Shown here one piece after another: positions 55,231 through 64,000 of a stretch of DNA of 64,000 nt; the first letter of the stretch is position 1, and each line of letters opens with the position of its first letter. The DNA lies in assembly GCF_039614765.1 (NCBI RefSeq), contig NZ_CP154879.1:1736001-1800000 (forward strand), in the 5' to 3' direction. The stretch comes from Castellaniella sp. MT123. GTDB lineage: Bacteria; Pseudomonadota; Gammaproteobacteria; Burkholderiales; Burkholderiaceae_B. The position numbers and the translations under genes were made by a program. The notes beneath the pieces are model-generated. The model did not search any database. It was not told the origin of the DNA and saw nothing but the letters and a program-made list of their open reading frames with translations.

Positions 55231-55953
55231 TCAACCCACACGTGCCCGGATCCACGCCTGCATGTCCGGCACCGTGTTGACGAGCGCCGTCGGCTGGGCG
55301 GATTCCAGCAGCGACGCCCGATGCGCCCCATAGGACACCGCCAGACTATCCACCTGAGCCGCGCGGGCCATCAGCACATCGTGCGTCGTGTCGCCCACCA
55401 TCAGGACCGATTCCGGCGCCAGCGCCAGTTCGAACAGCAACTGCTCCAGCATGTCCGGATCCGGCTTGCCACGGGCCTCGTCGGCAGTGCGCGTCGCCTG
55501 AAAAATGCCCTGCAGCCCAAGCAACTGGATCGACCGGTCCAGCCCCAGGCGAGTCTTCCCGGTCGCCACCCCCAGAACCACGCCTTGCGCATGCAGATCG
55601 CGCAGCAACACCGCCTGCCCATCGAAAAGGGTCATATCCGACTGCAATCGCATGAAGTGGGATTTGTAGCGTTCGACGAAATGTTCCGCCTGGTCGCCCG
55701 TCAGGTCCGGCACCAGTTTGTACAAAGCCGCCTGCAGCGACAGCCCGATCACCCAGCCCGCCTCTTCGCGCGACGGTTCGCGCAGGCCCAGGTCGCGGCA
55801 GGCACCCAGCAAGGCACCGACGATATGATGGGTCGAATCCAGCAAGGTCCCGTCCCAGTCGAAGATGACAGCGCGATACCGCCCCGCCCGGGACAGACGG
55901 TCGGTGCGTTCCGGGCTCATGGGTTCAATCATTGTTTCCACAGGGCTTTCCAT
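55231..55953 (-). CDS. HAD-IA hydrolase, phosphoglycolate-phosphatase-like
   Basis: A 240-residue HAD phosphatase. Motif I is FDWDGTLLDST (Asp32, Asp34), motif II GVATGKTRLGL, motif III KPDPDM and motif IV LMVGDTTHDVLMA. It begins right after the rluC stop; later in-frame Met residues (MIEPMSPE) are alternative starts. A Gph-like role is plausible but the substrate is not certain. Confidence 0.85.
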   Translation of the reverse strand: MESPVETMIEPMSPERTDRLSRAGRYRAVIFDWDGTLLDSTHHIVGALLGACRDLGLREPSREEAGWVIGLSLQAALYKLVPDLTGDQAEHFVERYKSHFMRLQSDMTLFDGQAVLLRDLHAQGVVLGVATGKTRLGLDRSIQLLGLQGIFQATRTADEARGKPDPDMLEQLLFELALAPESVLMVGDTTHDVLMARAAQVDSLAVSYGAHRASLLESAQPTALVNTVPDMQAWIRARVG

Positions 55954-55954
55954 A

Positions 55955-56914
55955 TCAGCGACTTCGTTGCTCGAGCCGGTCCAGCAATTCCTGACAGGCG
56001 GCGGGTAGCGGCGATTCCAGCACGAGCGGATCCCCGGTGACCGGATGGGGGATTTCCAGCCTGTGCGCATGCAGGAACATCCGCCGAAAGCCCTGCGCGA
56101 ACAGATCGGCACGGATTTCGTCGCGGCCGTATTTTTCGTCGCCGGCAATGGGATGGCCCTGGGATGCCAGGTGTACCCGGATCTGATGGGTGCGCCCGGT
56201 GCGCAGTTCGGCCCCCACCAGGGAATAAGCGCCGCCATAGCGATGCCGCAGAGTCACGATGGTGTGCGCCGGTTTTCCCAGAGGATCCACGCGGACCCGG
56301 CGCTCGCCATCCGGCGTCAGGTATTTCAGGAGCGGCAGGCGAATGTGCTGGCGATCGTTCACCCAGTCGCCGACCACCAGGGCCAGATACTGTTTGCGTC
56401 CCTCGCTGCGCCGCATCATGTCATGCAATGCCACCAGCGCCTTGCGGCTACGCGCCACCATCAGCACACCGGATGTTTCCCGGTCCAGACGATGGGCGAG
56501 TTCGAGCAGACGCTCTTCGGGGCGCGCCGACCGAAGCTGCTCGATGACCCCGAACGAAATGCCGCTGCCGCCATGGACGGCCACACCCGCCGGCTTGTCG
56601 AGGACGAGCAGATGGGCGTCCTCGTAGAGAACTGGAAAGGTGGCGGCGGGCACCGGCGGCCGGGCAGCCGGGTCTGGCATCCGCAAGGGCGGTATCCGCA
56701 CGCAATCGCCGGGCTCGAGGCGGGTTTCGGCACGGCAGCGCCCCTTGTTGACCCGCACCTGGCCGTCCCGGATGGCCTTGTAGAGATGGCTTTTGGGCAC
56801 GCCTTTGGTCAGGCGCAGCAAAAAATTGTCCAGTCGCTGACCAGCCGATTCCGCGTCCACCACGACCTGGCGAACGGAGGGTCTGTCATCCGGTGAAACA
56901 ACAATTTTGCGCAT
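55955..56914 (-). CDS. rluC: 23S rRNA pseudouridine synthase RluC
   Basis: A 319-residue RluA-family enzyme with an N-terminal S4 domain (RLDNFLLRLTKGVPKSHLYKAI). Catalytic Asp144 lies in AHRLDRETSGVL, the same number as in E. coli RluC. RTGRTHQIRVHLASQGHPI is also present. It modifies 23S U955, U2504 and U2580 in E. coli. Start at 56914 (MRKIVVSPDD); an ATG five codons earlier is equally open. It is divergent from rne, as in other bacteria. Confidence 0.92.
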   Translation of the reverse strand: MRKIVVSPDDRPSVRQVVVDAESAGQRLDNFLLRLTKGVPKSHLYKAIRDGQVRVNKGRCRAETRLEPGDCVRIPPLRMPDPAARPPVPAATFPVLYEDAHLLVLDKPAGVAVHGGSGISFGVIEQLRSARPEERLLELAHRLDRETSGVLMVARSRKALVALHDMMRRSEGRKQYLALVVGDWVNDRQHIRLPLLKYLTPDGERRVRVDPLGKPAHTIVTLRHRYGGAYSLVGAELRTGRTHQIRVHLASQGHPIAGDEKYGRDEIRADLFAQGFRRMFLHAHRLEIPHPVTGDPLVLESPLPAACQELLDRLEQRSR

Positions 56915-57393
56915 AGGGAAAAGCGTCATATAATCGCAACAGCCTATGAAGGCCGAAAACCGTCCTACGTAGAGACGCAATGGATGCATCTCCGTCGGGC
57001 CCCGCAGGGACTCTATTGTACTGCCTGGATTTCGGCCTCCGGGTCCTGGGTCGCCGGTACTGTCCTGGTTCTCTCTTCCGCTCCATCATGTTGAACAGAA
57101 GAATCGACAGCCTGCCGCGTGCGACGCTGCAGATTTCTGCTCGCTCTTCCGCACCGAACGCCGCCATTCGCGCGTTCGCCGTTCACAGCAACTTTTTGTC
57201 AACCACAATCGTGCCCTTGACCTCCCTGCTGACAGAACCTCGCGCTCACCAGCGCGCCGTGCCACTCACCCCGGAGACTGGCGCGGCCTGATTTCGTCCG
57301 CAGCCACCTCCCCGCAGACTGCCGCATTGCACACCGAGTGACCCGTGGTCGTGCGCCGAACCCGGCGCGCCATGACAACGGAGAAACCCACTC
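56915..57393 (+). promoter_or_regulatory. Long leader and promoter region of rne
   Basis: These 479 bp contain no gene. TATAAT at 56929-56934 is a good -10 candidate for rne, which would give a leader of roughly 450 nt. Long leaders that sense RNase E level are known for rne in enterobacteria. Several short GC-rich inverted segments occur, but I did not resolve a conserved fold. Confidence 0.5.
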
Positions 57394-60267
57394 ATGAAAC
57401 GCATGCTATTCAATGCGACGCACCAAGAAGAACTACGCGTCGCCATTGTCGATGGCCAGAAATTGATCGATCTGGATATCGAAACCGCCGGGCGCGAACA
57501 GCGCAAAGGCAACATCTACAAAGGCGTCATCACCCGCATCGAACCCGGTCTGGAAGCCTGCTTCGTCAGCTATGGCGAAGAACGGCACGGCTTTCTGCCC
57601 TTCAAGGAAGTCGCCCGCAGCTACTTCAAAGACGGCGTGGATGTGCGCACGGCGCGCATCCAGGACGCACTGACCGAAGGTCAGGAACTCATCATCCAGG
57701 TCGAAAAAGAAGAACGCGGCAACAAGGGCGCCGCCCTGACCACGTTCATCTCGCTGGCTGGACGCTACCTGGTTCTGATGCCGAACAATCCGCGCGGGGG
57801 CGGCGTCTCGCGCCGCGTCGAAGGCGAGGACCGCCAGGAACTGCGCGACACCATGGATCAGCTGGAAATCCCCTCCGGCATGAGCATGATCGCCCGCACG
57901 GCAGGCATCGGCCGCAGCGTGGAAGAACTGCAATGGGACCTGAACTACCTGATGCAGCTCTGGACCGCCATTGACGGCGCCGCCAAGGAAAACAAGGCAC
58001 CGATCCTGATCTACCTGGAATCCAGCCTGGTGATCCGCGCCATCCGCGATTATTTTTCGCCCGAGATCGGCGAGATCCTGATCGATACCGACGACATCCA
58101 CGATCAGGCCACCGCATTCATGAGTGTGGTGATGCCCGACAACGTCAACCGCGTGAAGCGCTACCGCGACGACGTCCCCCTGTTTTCCCGCTTCCAGATC
58201 GAACACCAGATCGAGACGGCCTATTCCCGCACGGTTACGCTGCCCTCGGGTGGCGCCATCGTGATCGACCATACCGAAGCGCTGGTCGCCGTGGACGTGA
58301 ACTCCGCACGTTCGACACGCGGCGCCGACATCGAGGAAACCGCTCTGCGCACCAACGTCGAAGCGGCCGACGAAGTCGCCCGCCAGTTGCGCCTGCGCGA
58401 CCTGGGCGGCCTGATCGTGATCGATTTTATCGACATGGAAGAAACCAAGAACCAGCGCGCCGTCGAAACACGCCTGCGCGATGCGCTGCATTTCGACCGC
58501 GCACGCGTGCAGATGGGCAAGATCTCGCGCTTCGGCCTGATGGAACTGTCCCGCCAACGCCTGCGCCCCGCCCTGAACGAAGGCTCGCATGTCACCTGCC
58601 CGCGCTGCACCGGCACCGGCGTGATCCGCGACGCCGAATCCAGCGCCCTTCACGTCCTGCGCCTGCTGCAGGAAGAAGCCATGAAGGAAGGCACGGCCGC
58701 CCTGCACGCCCAGGTACCCGTCGATGTGGCGACGTTCCTGCTGAATGAAAAGCGCCGCGACATCAGCCAGATCGAGTCGCGCCTGAAGGTCAATCTGGTG
58801 CTGATTCCCAACAAATCGCTGGAAACGCCACACCATCACATCGAACGCCTGCGCCACGACGACCCGCGCCTGGACGAGAACAAGACCAGCTTCGAACTGG
58901 TCCAGGAGCCGGAAGAAAAACTGATCTGGCAACCGAACAAGGCCCAGGAAACCAAGGCCCGTCCGGAAGCCCTGGTCAAGGGCATCCAGCCGGCCGAGCC
59001 CGCGCCGCCCCACGTCGAACGGCCCACCAAGGCCACCGTGCCAGAGGCCAGCCCTGTGGCTACGCCCGCCACCGGCACCTCGGGCGGCCTGATCAAGCGC
59101 ATCCTGGGTTGGCTGACCGGCACCGCCCCATCCACAGTCCAGACGCAGGAAACGCCGGCAGCGCAGGCCACCCCGGCCCGCCACGAGGACGGACGCCGCC
59201 GCAACGGTGCCGGCCGCAACGGTCGTCGCCCGGATCAGCGCTCCGGTGGCCGAACCGAGCGTCCTGCGCGAGCGGAAAAATCCGAACAGCCGGAACGCGG
59301 CGAGCGCCAGGAACGGCCGGCTGACAGCCGTGGCGGTTCGCGACGCGAGCGCCCGGCCGAAGAACGCGCCGCGCAACAGACGGCGAAACCCGTGGTCGGC
59401 GACGAAGCCCCGCAGGACACGACGGAACCGCGCCGCAACCGCAACCGGCGTGGTCGTGGCCGCGCGCATGGCGAAGACACGCAGGATCAGGCCGGCATCG
59501 AAGCCGTCGCCCTGACGGCGGCCGCTTCGGAAGCCCTGCCGGTGTCCGAGCCAACCCCCGCCCCGCAAGCGCCCCGGGTCGCCCTGGAACCGATCGATGA
59601 CGATCTGCTGGAAGACACCACCGTTGCCGGTCCGGCCGTGGACGTGGACACCGACGGCAGCCTGGATACACCCGATCCGGAACGCAAGCGCCGCCGCCGT
59701 CGTGGTCGCCGTGGTCGCCGTGGCACCGAGGCTGGCGAATCCCTGTCGGCCGAAGGCCAGGACATGACGTCGGAACAGGACGCGGACATCGAGACGCATG
59801 AAACACCGCGCTTCGATCCCGAGGCCCTCGACGCACAGGCACAGGCCCTGGCACACGCCGAGGAAACCCCTCAAGCACGCGAACAGTCGGACCAGCCAGC
59901 ACCGACGGTGACGATCCACGAGCAGGCTCCCGCCCCGGCACTGCAGGCGGAACTCCCACCCGAAGAGGTCAAGGCCGAAGCTTTGCCCGAGACAGCCGAA
60001 GAACCCGCGCCAGCCGCCCAGGCGACCGCCGCCGCGTCCCACACCCCGGCACCCGCGGTGACCGTACAGGATCGGGGCACTCACCCTATCGTCCTGCCAC
60101 CCATCGACGAATCGCTGCAGGCCGCTGGCATGCAGATGGTGGAAACGCGGGCCAGCTCGGCGTCGTCCTACACGCCGCCGGCCACGCCCAAGCCCCTGGG
60201 GCGCGCGCGCAAGACGGTCACCAAAGAGCAGGATGAACCCCTACAACAGGTGGAAACCACGCACTGA
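57394..60267 (+). CDS. rne: Ribonuclease E
   Basis: A 957-residue RNase E. The catalytic half has the S1 domain ([20 protein letters not shown], about residues 37-56), the DNase-I-like site ([24 protein letters not shown]) and the zinc link Cys402/Cys405 in TCPRCTGTG. Residues from about 520 are a low-complexity tail: Arg-rich blocks ([28 protein letters not shown]) separated by acidic and Ala/Pro-rich stretches, as expected for RNA binding and degradosome docking. It is the central mRNA decay and rRNA/tRNA processing enzyme. A bidirectional terminator follows. Confidence 0.95.
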   Translation: MKRMLFNATHQEELRVAIVDGQKLIDLDIETAGREQRKGNIYKGVITRIEPGLEACFVSYGEERHGFLPFKEVARSYFKDGVDVRTARIQDALTEGQELIIQVEKEERGNKGAALTTFISLAGRYLVLMPNNPRGGGVSRRVEGEDRQELRDTMDQLEIPSGMSMIARTAGIGRSVEELQWDLNYLMQLWTAIDGAAKENKAPILIYLESSLVIRAIRDYFSPEIGEILIDTDDIHDQATAFMSVVMPDNVNRVKRYRDDVPLFSRFQIEHQIETAYSRTVTLPSGGAIVIDHTEALVAVDVNSARSTRGADIEETALRTNVEAADEVARQLRLRDLGGLIVIDFIDMEETKNQRAVETRLRDALHFDRARVQMGKISRFGLMELSRQRLRPALNEGSHVTCPRCTGTGVIRDAESSALHVLRLLQEEAMKEGTAALHAQVPVDVATFLLNEKRRDISQIESRLKVNLVLIPNKSLETPHHHIERLRHDDPRLDENKTSFELVQEPEEKLIWQPNKAQETKARPEALVKGIQPAEPAPPHVERPTKATVPEASPVATPATGTSGGLIKRILGWLTGTAPSTVQTQETPAAQATPARHEDGRRRNGAGRNGRRPDQRSGGRTERPARAEKSEQPERGERQERPADSRGGSRRERPAEERAAQQTAKPVVGDEAPQDTTEPRRNRNRRGRGRAHGEDTQDQAGIEAVALTAAASEALPVSEPTPAPQAPRVALEPIDDDLLEDTTVAGPAVDVDTDGSLDTPDPERKRRRRRGRRGRRGTEAGESLSAEGQDMTSEQDADIETHETPRFDPEALDAQAQALAHAEETPQAREQSDQPAPTVTIHEQAPAPALQAELPPEEVKAEALPETAEEPAPAAQATAAASHTPAPAVTVQDRGTHPIVLPPIDESLQAAGMQMVETRASSASSYTPPATPKPLGRARKTVTKEQDEPLQQVETTH

Positions 60268-60280
60268 GTCGCGGTGGAAA

Positions 60281-60304
60281 GGCCACCCTCCCCGGGGGGT
60301 GGCC
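60281..60304 (+). other. GC-rich hairpin just after rne
   Basis: GGCCACCC (60281-60288) and GGGTGGCC (60297-60304) form a strong stem 14 bases after the rne stop. No T run follows. It may protect the 3' end against exonucleases ahead of the true terminator. Confidence 0.5.
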
Positions 60305-60364
60305 TACCGGCCCTACCGTCGCCAGTCCTTGGGTCCACATCCAGGCAGCGATACGACAGCCACC

Positions 60365-60408
60365 AAAAAAATCCCGGATCAGTTTATCGACTGATCCGGG
60401 ATTTTTTT
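60365..60408. terminator. Bidirectional rho-independent terminator between rne and accD
   Basis: ATCCCGGATCAGT (60371-60383) and ACTGATCCGGGAT (60390-60402) are perfectly complementary around a TTATCG loop. The hairpin is flanked by A on the left and T on the right (60365-60370 and 60403-60408), so it works for both convergent transcripts. Confidence 0.93.
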
Positions 60409-60444
60409 GCCGCTGGGCCGGGCCAACGGGGAAATCCGCGAGTC

Positions 60445-61326
<882 letters not shown>

Positions 61327-61328
61327 GT

Positions 61329-62156
61329 TCAACCTTTCTGAATGTGGTCGAGGGCCTGGCGGACTTCAGCCAGCCATGCGGCGGCCGCGTCGATAGCCGC
61401 CTGCGGGCCATCCCGGCGCGAGGCCTCTTCGATGATTTGAATGAGTTTGCTGCCGATGACCACGGCATCGGTATGCGGTGCCAGTCGTGCCGCGCTAGCG
61501 GCATCACGGATGCCGAAGCCTACACCCACCGGAATCGACACGTGGCGCCGGATCGTGGTCAGATGCCGGGCCACGTCATCCGTATCCAGGTACCCGGCGC
61601 CGGTCACGCCTTTCAGGGACACGTAGTACACATAGCCCCGCGCCAGCCTGGCGACCTGGTCCATCCGGGATTCAGTGGACGTGGGTGCCAGCAGATAGAT
61701 CGGATCGACCCCCGCCGCAGTCAGCGCGGCCGCGAAATCGGCGGATTCCTCTGGGGTGTAATCCACCACCAGAACGCCATCCACGCCGGCCTGGGCGGCC
61801 CGTTGCACGAAGGCGTCGCGCCCCATGCATTCGATCGGATTGGCGTAGCCCATCAGAACGACCGGGGTATTCGCATCCTGACGGCGGAATTCGACGACGA
61901 GTTCCAGTACGCGCGTCAGGCTGACGCCAGCCGCGATGGCGCGTTCACCGGCCTGCTGGATCACGGGACCATCGGCCATGGGGTCGGAGAATGGCACGCC
62001 GAGTTCAATGACATCGGCGCCGGCCGTCACCAGCGCGTGCATGAGCGCAGGAGTGGAGCCGGCGAGCGGGTCGCCCGCCGTGACGTAGGGGATCAATGCG
62101 GTGCGCCCGGACAGCGCGCCAAAACAGTTTGCCAAGCGAAGATTCGATGCGGTCAA
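61329..62156 (-). CDS. trpA: Tryptophan synthase alpha chain
   Basis: A 275-residue TrpA. Catalytic Glu51 ([12 protein letters not shown]) and Asp62 (PMADGP) correspond to E. coli Glu49 and Asp60; [12 protein letters not shown] binds phosphate. It cleaves indole-3-glycerol phosphate and passes indole to TrpB. It lies 10 bases after trpB. Confidence 0.97.
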   Translation of the reverse strand: MTASNLRLANCFGALSGRTALIPYVTAGDPLAGSTPALMHALVTAGADVIELGVPFSDPMADGPVIQQAGERAIAAGVSLTRVLELVVEFRRQDANTPVVLMGYANPIECMGRDAFVQRAAQAGVDGVLVVDYTPEESADFAAALTAAGVDPIYLLAPTSTESRMDQVARLARGYVYYVSLKGVTGAGYLDTDDVARHLTTIRRHVSIPVGVGFGIRDAASAARLAPHTDAVVIGSKLIQIIEEASRRDGPQAAIDAAAAWLAEVRQALDHIQKG

Positions 62157-62166
62157 GGCGCAACTC

Positions 62167-63366
62167 CTAAAGCGTGATGCCGCTTAATTTGGCTACGGTA
62201 TCCATGTCCTTGTCGCCGCGACCCGACAGATTGACCAGGATGATCTGGTCACGCGCCAGGGTGGGCGCAAGTTTGGTCGCATAGGCGATTGCATGGGCGG
62301 ATTCCAGCGCCGGCATGATGCCTTCGATGCGGCAGCAGTCGTGGAACGCGGCCAGAGCCTCGCGATCGGTGATGCCGACATACTGGGCCCGGCCGGAATC
62401 CTTCAGCCAGGCGTGTTCCGGCCCGACGCCGGGATAATCCAGGCCGGCGGAAATCGAATGGGTTTCAGTGATCTGGCCGTTGGCATCCTGCAGCAGATAG
62501 GTGCGGTTGCCGTGCAGCACCCCGACCACGCCCCGGTTCAGGGACGCGGCATGATGCCCGCTGTCCAGGCCTTCGCCGGCGGCTTCGACGCCAACCAGGC
62601 GCACGGATTCGTGTTCGATGTACGGATGGAAAATGCCGATGGCGTTCGATCCCCCGCCCACAGCGGCCACGATGTAATCGGGCTGCCTGCCGGCATCGCG
62701 CGGCATCTGTTCCAGGCATTCACGCCCGATGATGGTCTGGAAATCGCGCACCATCAGTGGATACGGATGCGGGCCGGCGACCGTGCCGATGATGTAGAAG
62801 GTGTTTTCGACGTTGGTCACCCAATCGCGCATGGCCTCGTTGAGGGCGTCCTTCAGGGTGCGCGAGCCAGATTCCACCGGGACCACCGTGGCGCCCAGCA
62901 GCTTCATGCGGTAGACATTCGACGCCTGACGGCGCACGTCCTCGCTGCCCATGTACACCACGCACTCCAGGCCATAGCGGGCAGCCACGGTGGCGCTCGC
63001 CACCCCGTGCTGTCCGGCACCGGTTTCGGCGATGACGCGCGGCTTGCCCATGCGGCGCGCCAGCAGCGCCTGGCCAATGCAGTTGTTGACCTTGTGGGCG
63101 CCAGTGTGATTCAGATCTTCGCGCTTGAACCAGATCTGCGCGCCGCCAAGACGTTCGGACCAGCGCCGCGCGTGATACACGGGGCTGGGGCGGCCGACGA
63201 AGTGTTCCAGTTCGTCGGCGAATTCGCGCAAGAATTCCGGGTCGTCGCGATAGTGTTCATAGGTCTCGCGCAGGGCATCCAGCGCGTGCACCAGGGTTTC
63301 GGCCACGAACGAACCGCCAAACTGGCCGAAATGCCCGTGGACATCCGGCAAATGATAGGGTTTCAA
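62167..63366 (-). CDS. trpB: Tryptophan synthase beta chain
   Basis: A 399-residue PLP enzyme. PLP Lys92 in [17 protein letters not shown], the phosphate loop [12 protein letters not shown] and [11 protein letters not shown] are typical of TrpB1. It joins indole and serine. No trpF is visible upstream; a RelA-type gene comes next after 142 bp, so a promoter for trpBA-accD probably lies at 63367-63508. Confidence 0.97.
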   Translation of the reverse strand: MKPYHLPDVHGHFGQFGGSFVAETLVHALDALRETYEHYRDDPEFLREFADELEHFVGRPSPVYHARRWSERLGGAQIWFKREDLNHTGAHKVNNCIGQALLARRMGKPRVIAETGAGQHGVASATVAARYGLECVVYMGSEDVRRQASNVYRMKLLGATVVPVESGSRTLKDALNEAMRDWVTNVENTFYIIGTVAGPHPYPLMVRDFQTIIGRECLEQMPRDAGRQPDYIVAAVGGGSNAIGIFHPYIEHESVRLVGVEAAGEGLDSGHHAASLNRGVVGVLHGNRTYLLQDANGQITETHSISAGLDYPGVGPEHAWLKDSGRAQYVGITDREALAAFHDCCRIEGIMPALESAHAIAYATKLAPTLARDQIILVNLSGRGDKDMDTVAKLSGITL

Positions 63367-63508
63367 ATCCAGACTCGCTTCAAAGGTGCCCGATCGGGGC
63401 GGTCAGACCACACCGGTCAGCCAAAAGATCATTTTAGCAGCGCGGACAGACGACACACGTCGCCCGTCCCGTCGCCGTTGTATCCCCGGCGGGGAATCCG
63501 CCACCCTG

Positions 63509-64000
63509 TCACTGGCGGCTGGCCTGGACCCCCGACAGCTCGTTGACCGCGTCCAGCGCCTGGCGGATCTGGGCGCCGTCCCGCACCTCGATGGTGAACA
63601 CCATGTGAGCCAGCGACCGGCGGCTGTGCGTGGTGACCCGCACCACCCGCAGGCGCAGGCGCGCAAAGACTTCGGACAGATCACGCAGCAGATTGGGCCG
63701 ATCCTGGGCATGGATGCTGAGATCGACCGGATACAGCGCCTGCCCCGTATCCCCCCAGGCCACCTGGATGCAGCGTTCAGGGTGGCGCTGCGCCAACACG
63801 GCCCAGGATGCGCAGTCACTGCGGTGGATGGAAACCCCCCGGCCCCGGGTGACGAAACCCTCGATGGCGTCCGGCGGCGCCGGACGGCAGCAACGCGCCA
63901 GTTGTGTCAGCAAGGAATCGACCCCCACCACCAGCACCCCGCTTTTGCCCGTGCGCGCCACGCTGCCGGCATCACTGGCATACACGCGAGCGGCATCGGC
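63509..64000 (-). CDS. relA: RelA/SpoT-type (p)ppGpp synthetase, C-terminal part
   Basis: The last 163 codons of a RelA/SpoT homologue; the frame is open through the window edge, so the N-terminus lies outside. A Cys-containing zinc-finger region (LTQLARCCRPAPPDAIEGFV, then GVSIHRSDCASW) precedes a C-terminal ACT domain (PVDLSIHAQDRPNLLRDLSEVF). These sense ribosome and amino acid state. The degenerate CxCP area and the adjacent position to trp genes favour RelA over SpoT, but the catalytic half is needed to tell. Confidence 0.85.
   Translation of the reverse strand, partial: ADAARVYASDAGSVARTGKSGVLVVGVDSLLTQLARCCRPAPPDAIEGFVTRGRGVSIHRSDCASWAVLAQRHPERCIQVAWGDTGQALYPVDLSIHAQDRPNLLRDLSEVFARLRLRVVRVTTHSRRSLAHMVFTIEVRDGAQIRQALDAVNELSGVQASRQ

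Noticed and set aside
59400-59730. Tandem repeats in the rne tail
   Set aside because: Arg-rich blocks recur loosely ([19 protein letters not shown]) but are ordinary low-complexity RNase E tail, not a repeat array.
57433-60084. 883-codon open frame on the minus strand opposite rne
   Set aside because: Shadow of the rne frame; Gly, Ala and Arg-rich low-complexity product without motifs or ribosome site.

Overview
The window is GC-rich, densely packed chromosomal DNA. It is most likely from a Burkholderiales bacterium of the Alcaligenaceae (Bordetella/Castellaniella/Pusillimonas type). The run rpmF-plsX-fabHDG-acpP-fabF-rpoE-rseA-rseB-mucD-lepA-lepB-rnc-era-recO, the trpBA-accD block, the double-length UvrA and the many ATGA stop/start overlaps all fit that group. 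I see no rRNA, tRNA, insertion sequence, prophage or CRISPR array.

Layout. 1-1434 (minus): start of a Tad/Flp pilus locus (flp, prepilin peptidase, cpaB cut by the window edge). 1873-8006: lipoproteins, an isochorismatase-family hydrolase, ettA, an acidic orphan, a family 2 glycosyltransferase, a 42-residue basic protein and YceI. 8186-16660 (plus): a tandem UvrA of about 1905 residues coupled to pabB and pabC, then an NlpC/P60 lipoprotein. 16703-21887: a Cys-rich DUF2325 gene behind a Fur-box-like palindrome, divergent from a complete livKHMGF-type ABC importer. 21891-22853: a CysB-type regulator.

22955-31041 (minus) is the accessory island of greatest interest. It is a nine-gene, tightly coupled operon. 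The first part encodes the terminal enzymes of the Gram-positive-type coproporphyrin-dependent haem pathway: CpfC (HemH), CgoX (HemY) and ChdC (HemQ), with a DinB-like protein between the last two. The second part encodes a xylose-isomerase-like TIM-barrel protein, a LuxS-family protein, a sedoheptulose-7-phosphate-cyclase-like (DHQS superfamily) enzyme, a UbiG-like methyltransferase and a UbiA-like prenyltransferase. The cyclase/TIM-barrel/UbiA trio recalls part of the ebo clusters known from cyanobacteria and other bacteria. I know of no described system that joins these to haem enzymes and LuxS. A prenylated, methylated, sugar-derived ring compound, or haem supply dedicated to such a pathway, is a reasonable guess but only a guess.

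31209-39352: mmsA with a divergent LysR gene, lptF divergent from pepA-holC, a Bax-inhibitor-like membrane protein, a RarD/EamA permease and a short recO. 39345-53777 (minus): the housekeeping superoperon for RNA processing, signal peptidase, LepA, sigma-E and its regulators, and fatty-acid synthesis. 53928-56914: Maf, a tetrapyrrole-methylase-fold protein, a HAD phosphatase and rluC. 56915-60267: rne with a long leader. 60445-64000 (minus): accD, trpA, trpB and the C-terminal end of a RelA-type protein.
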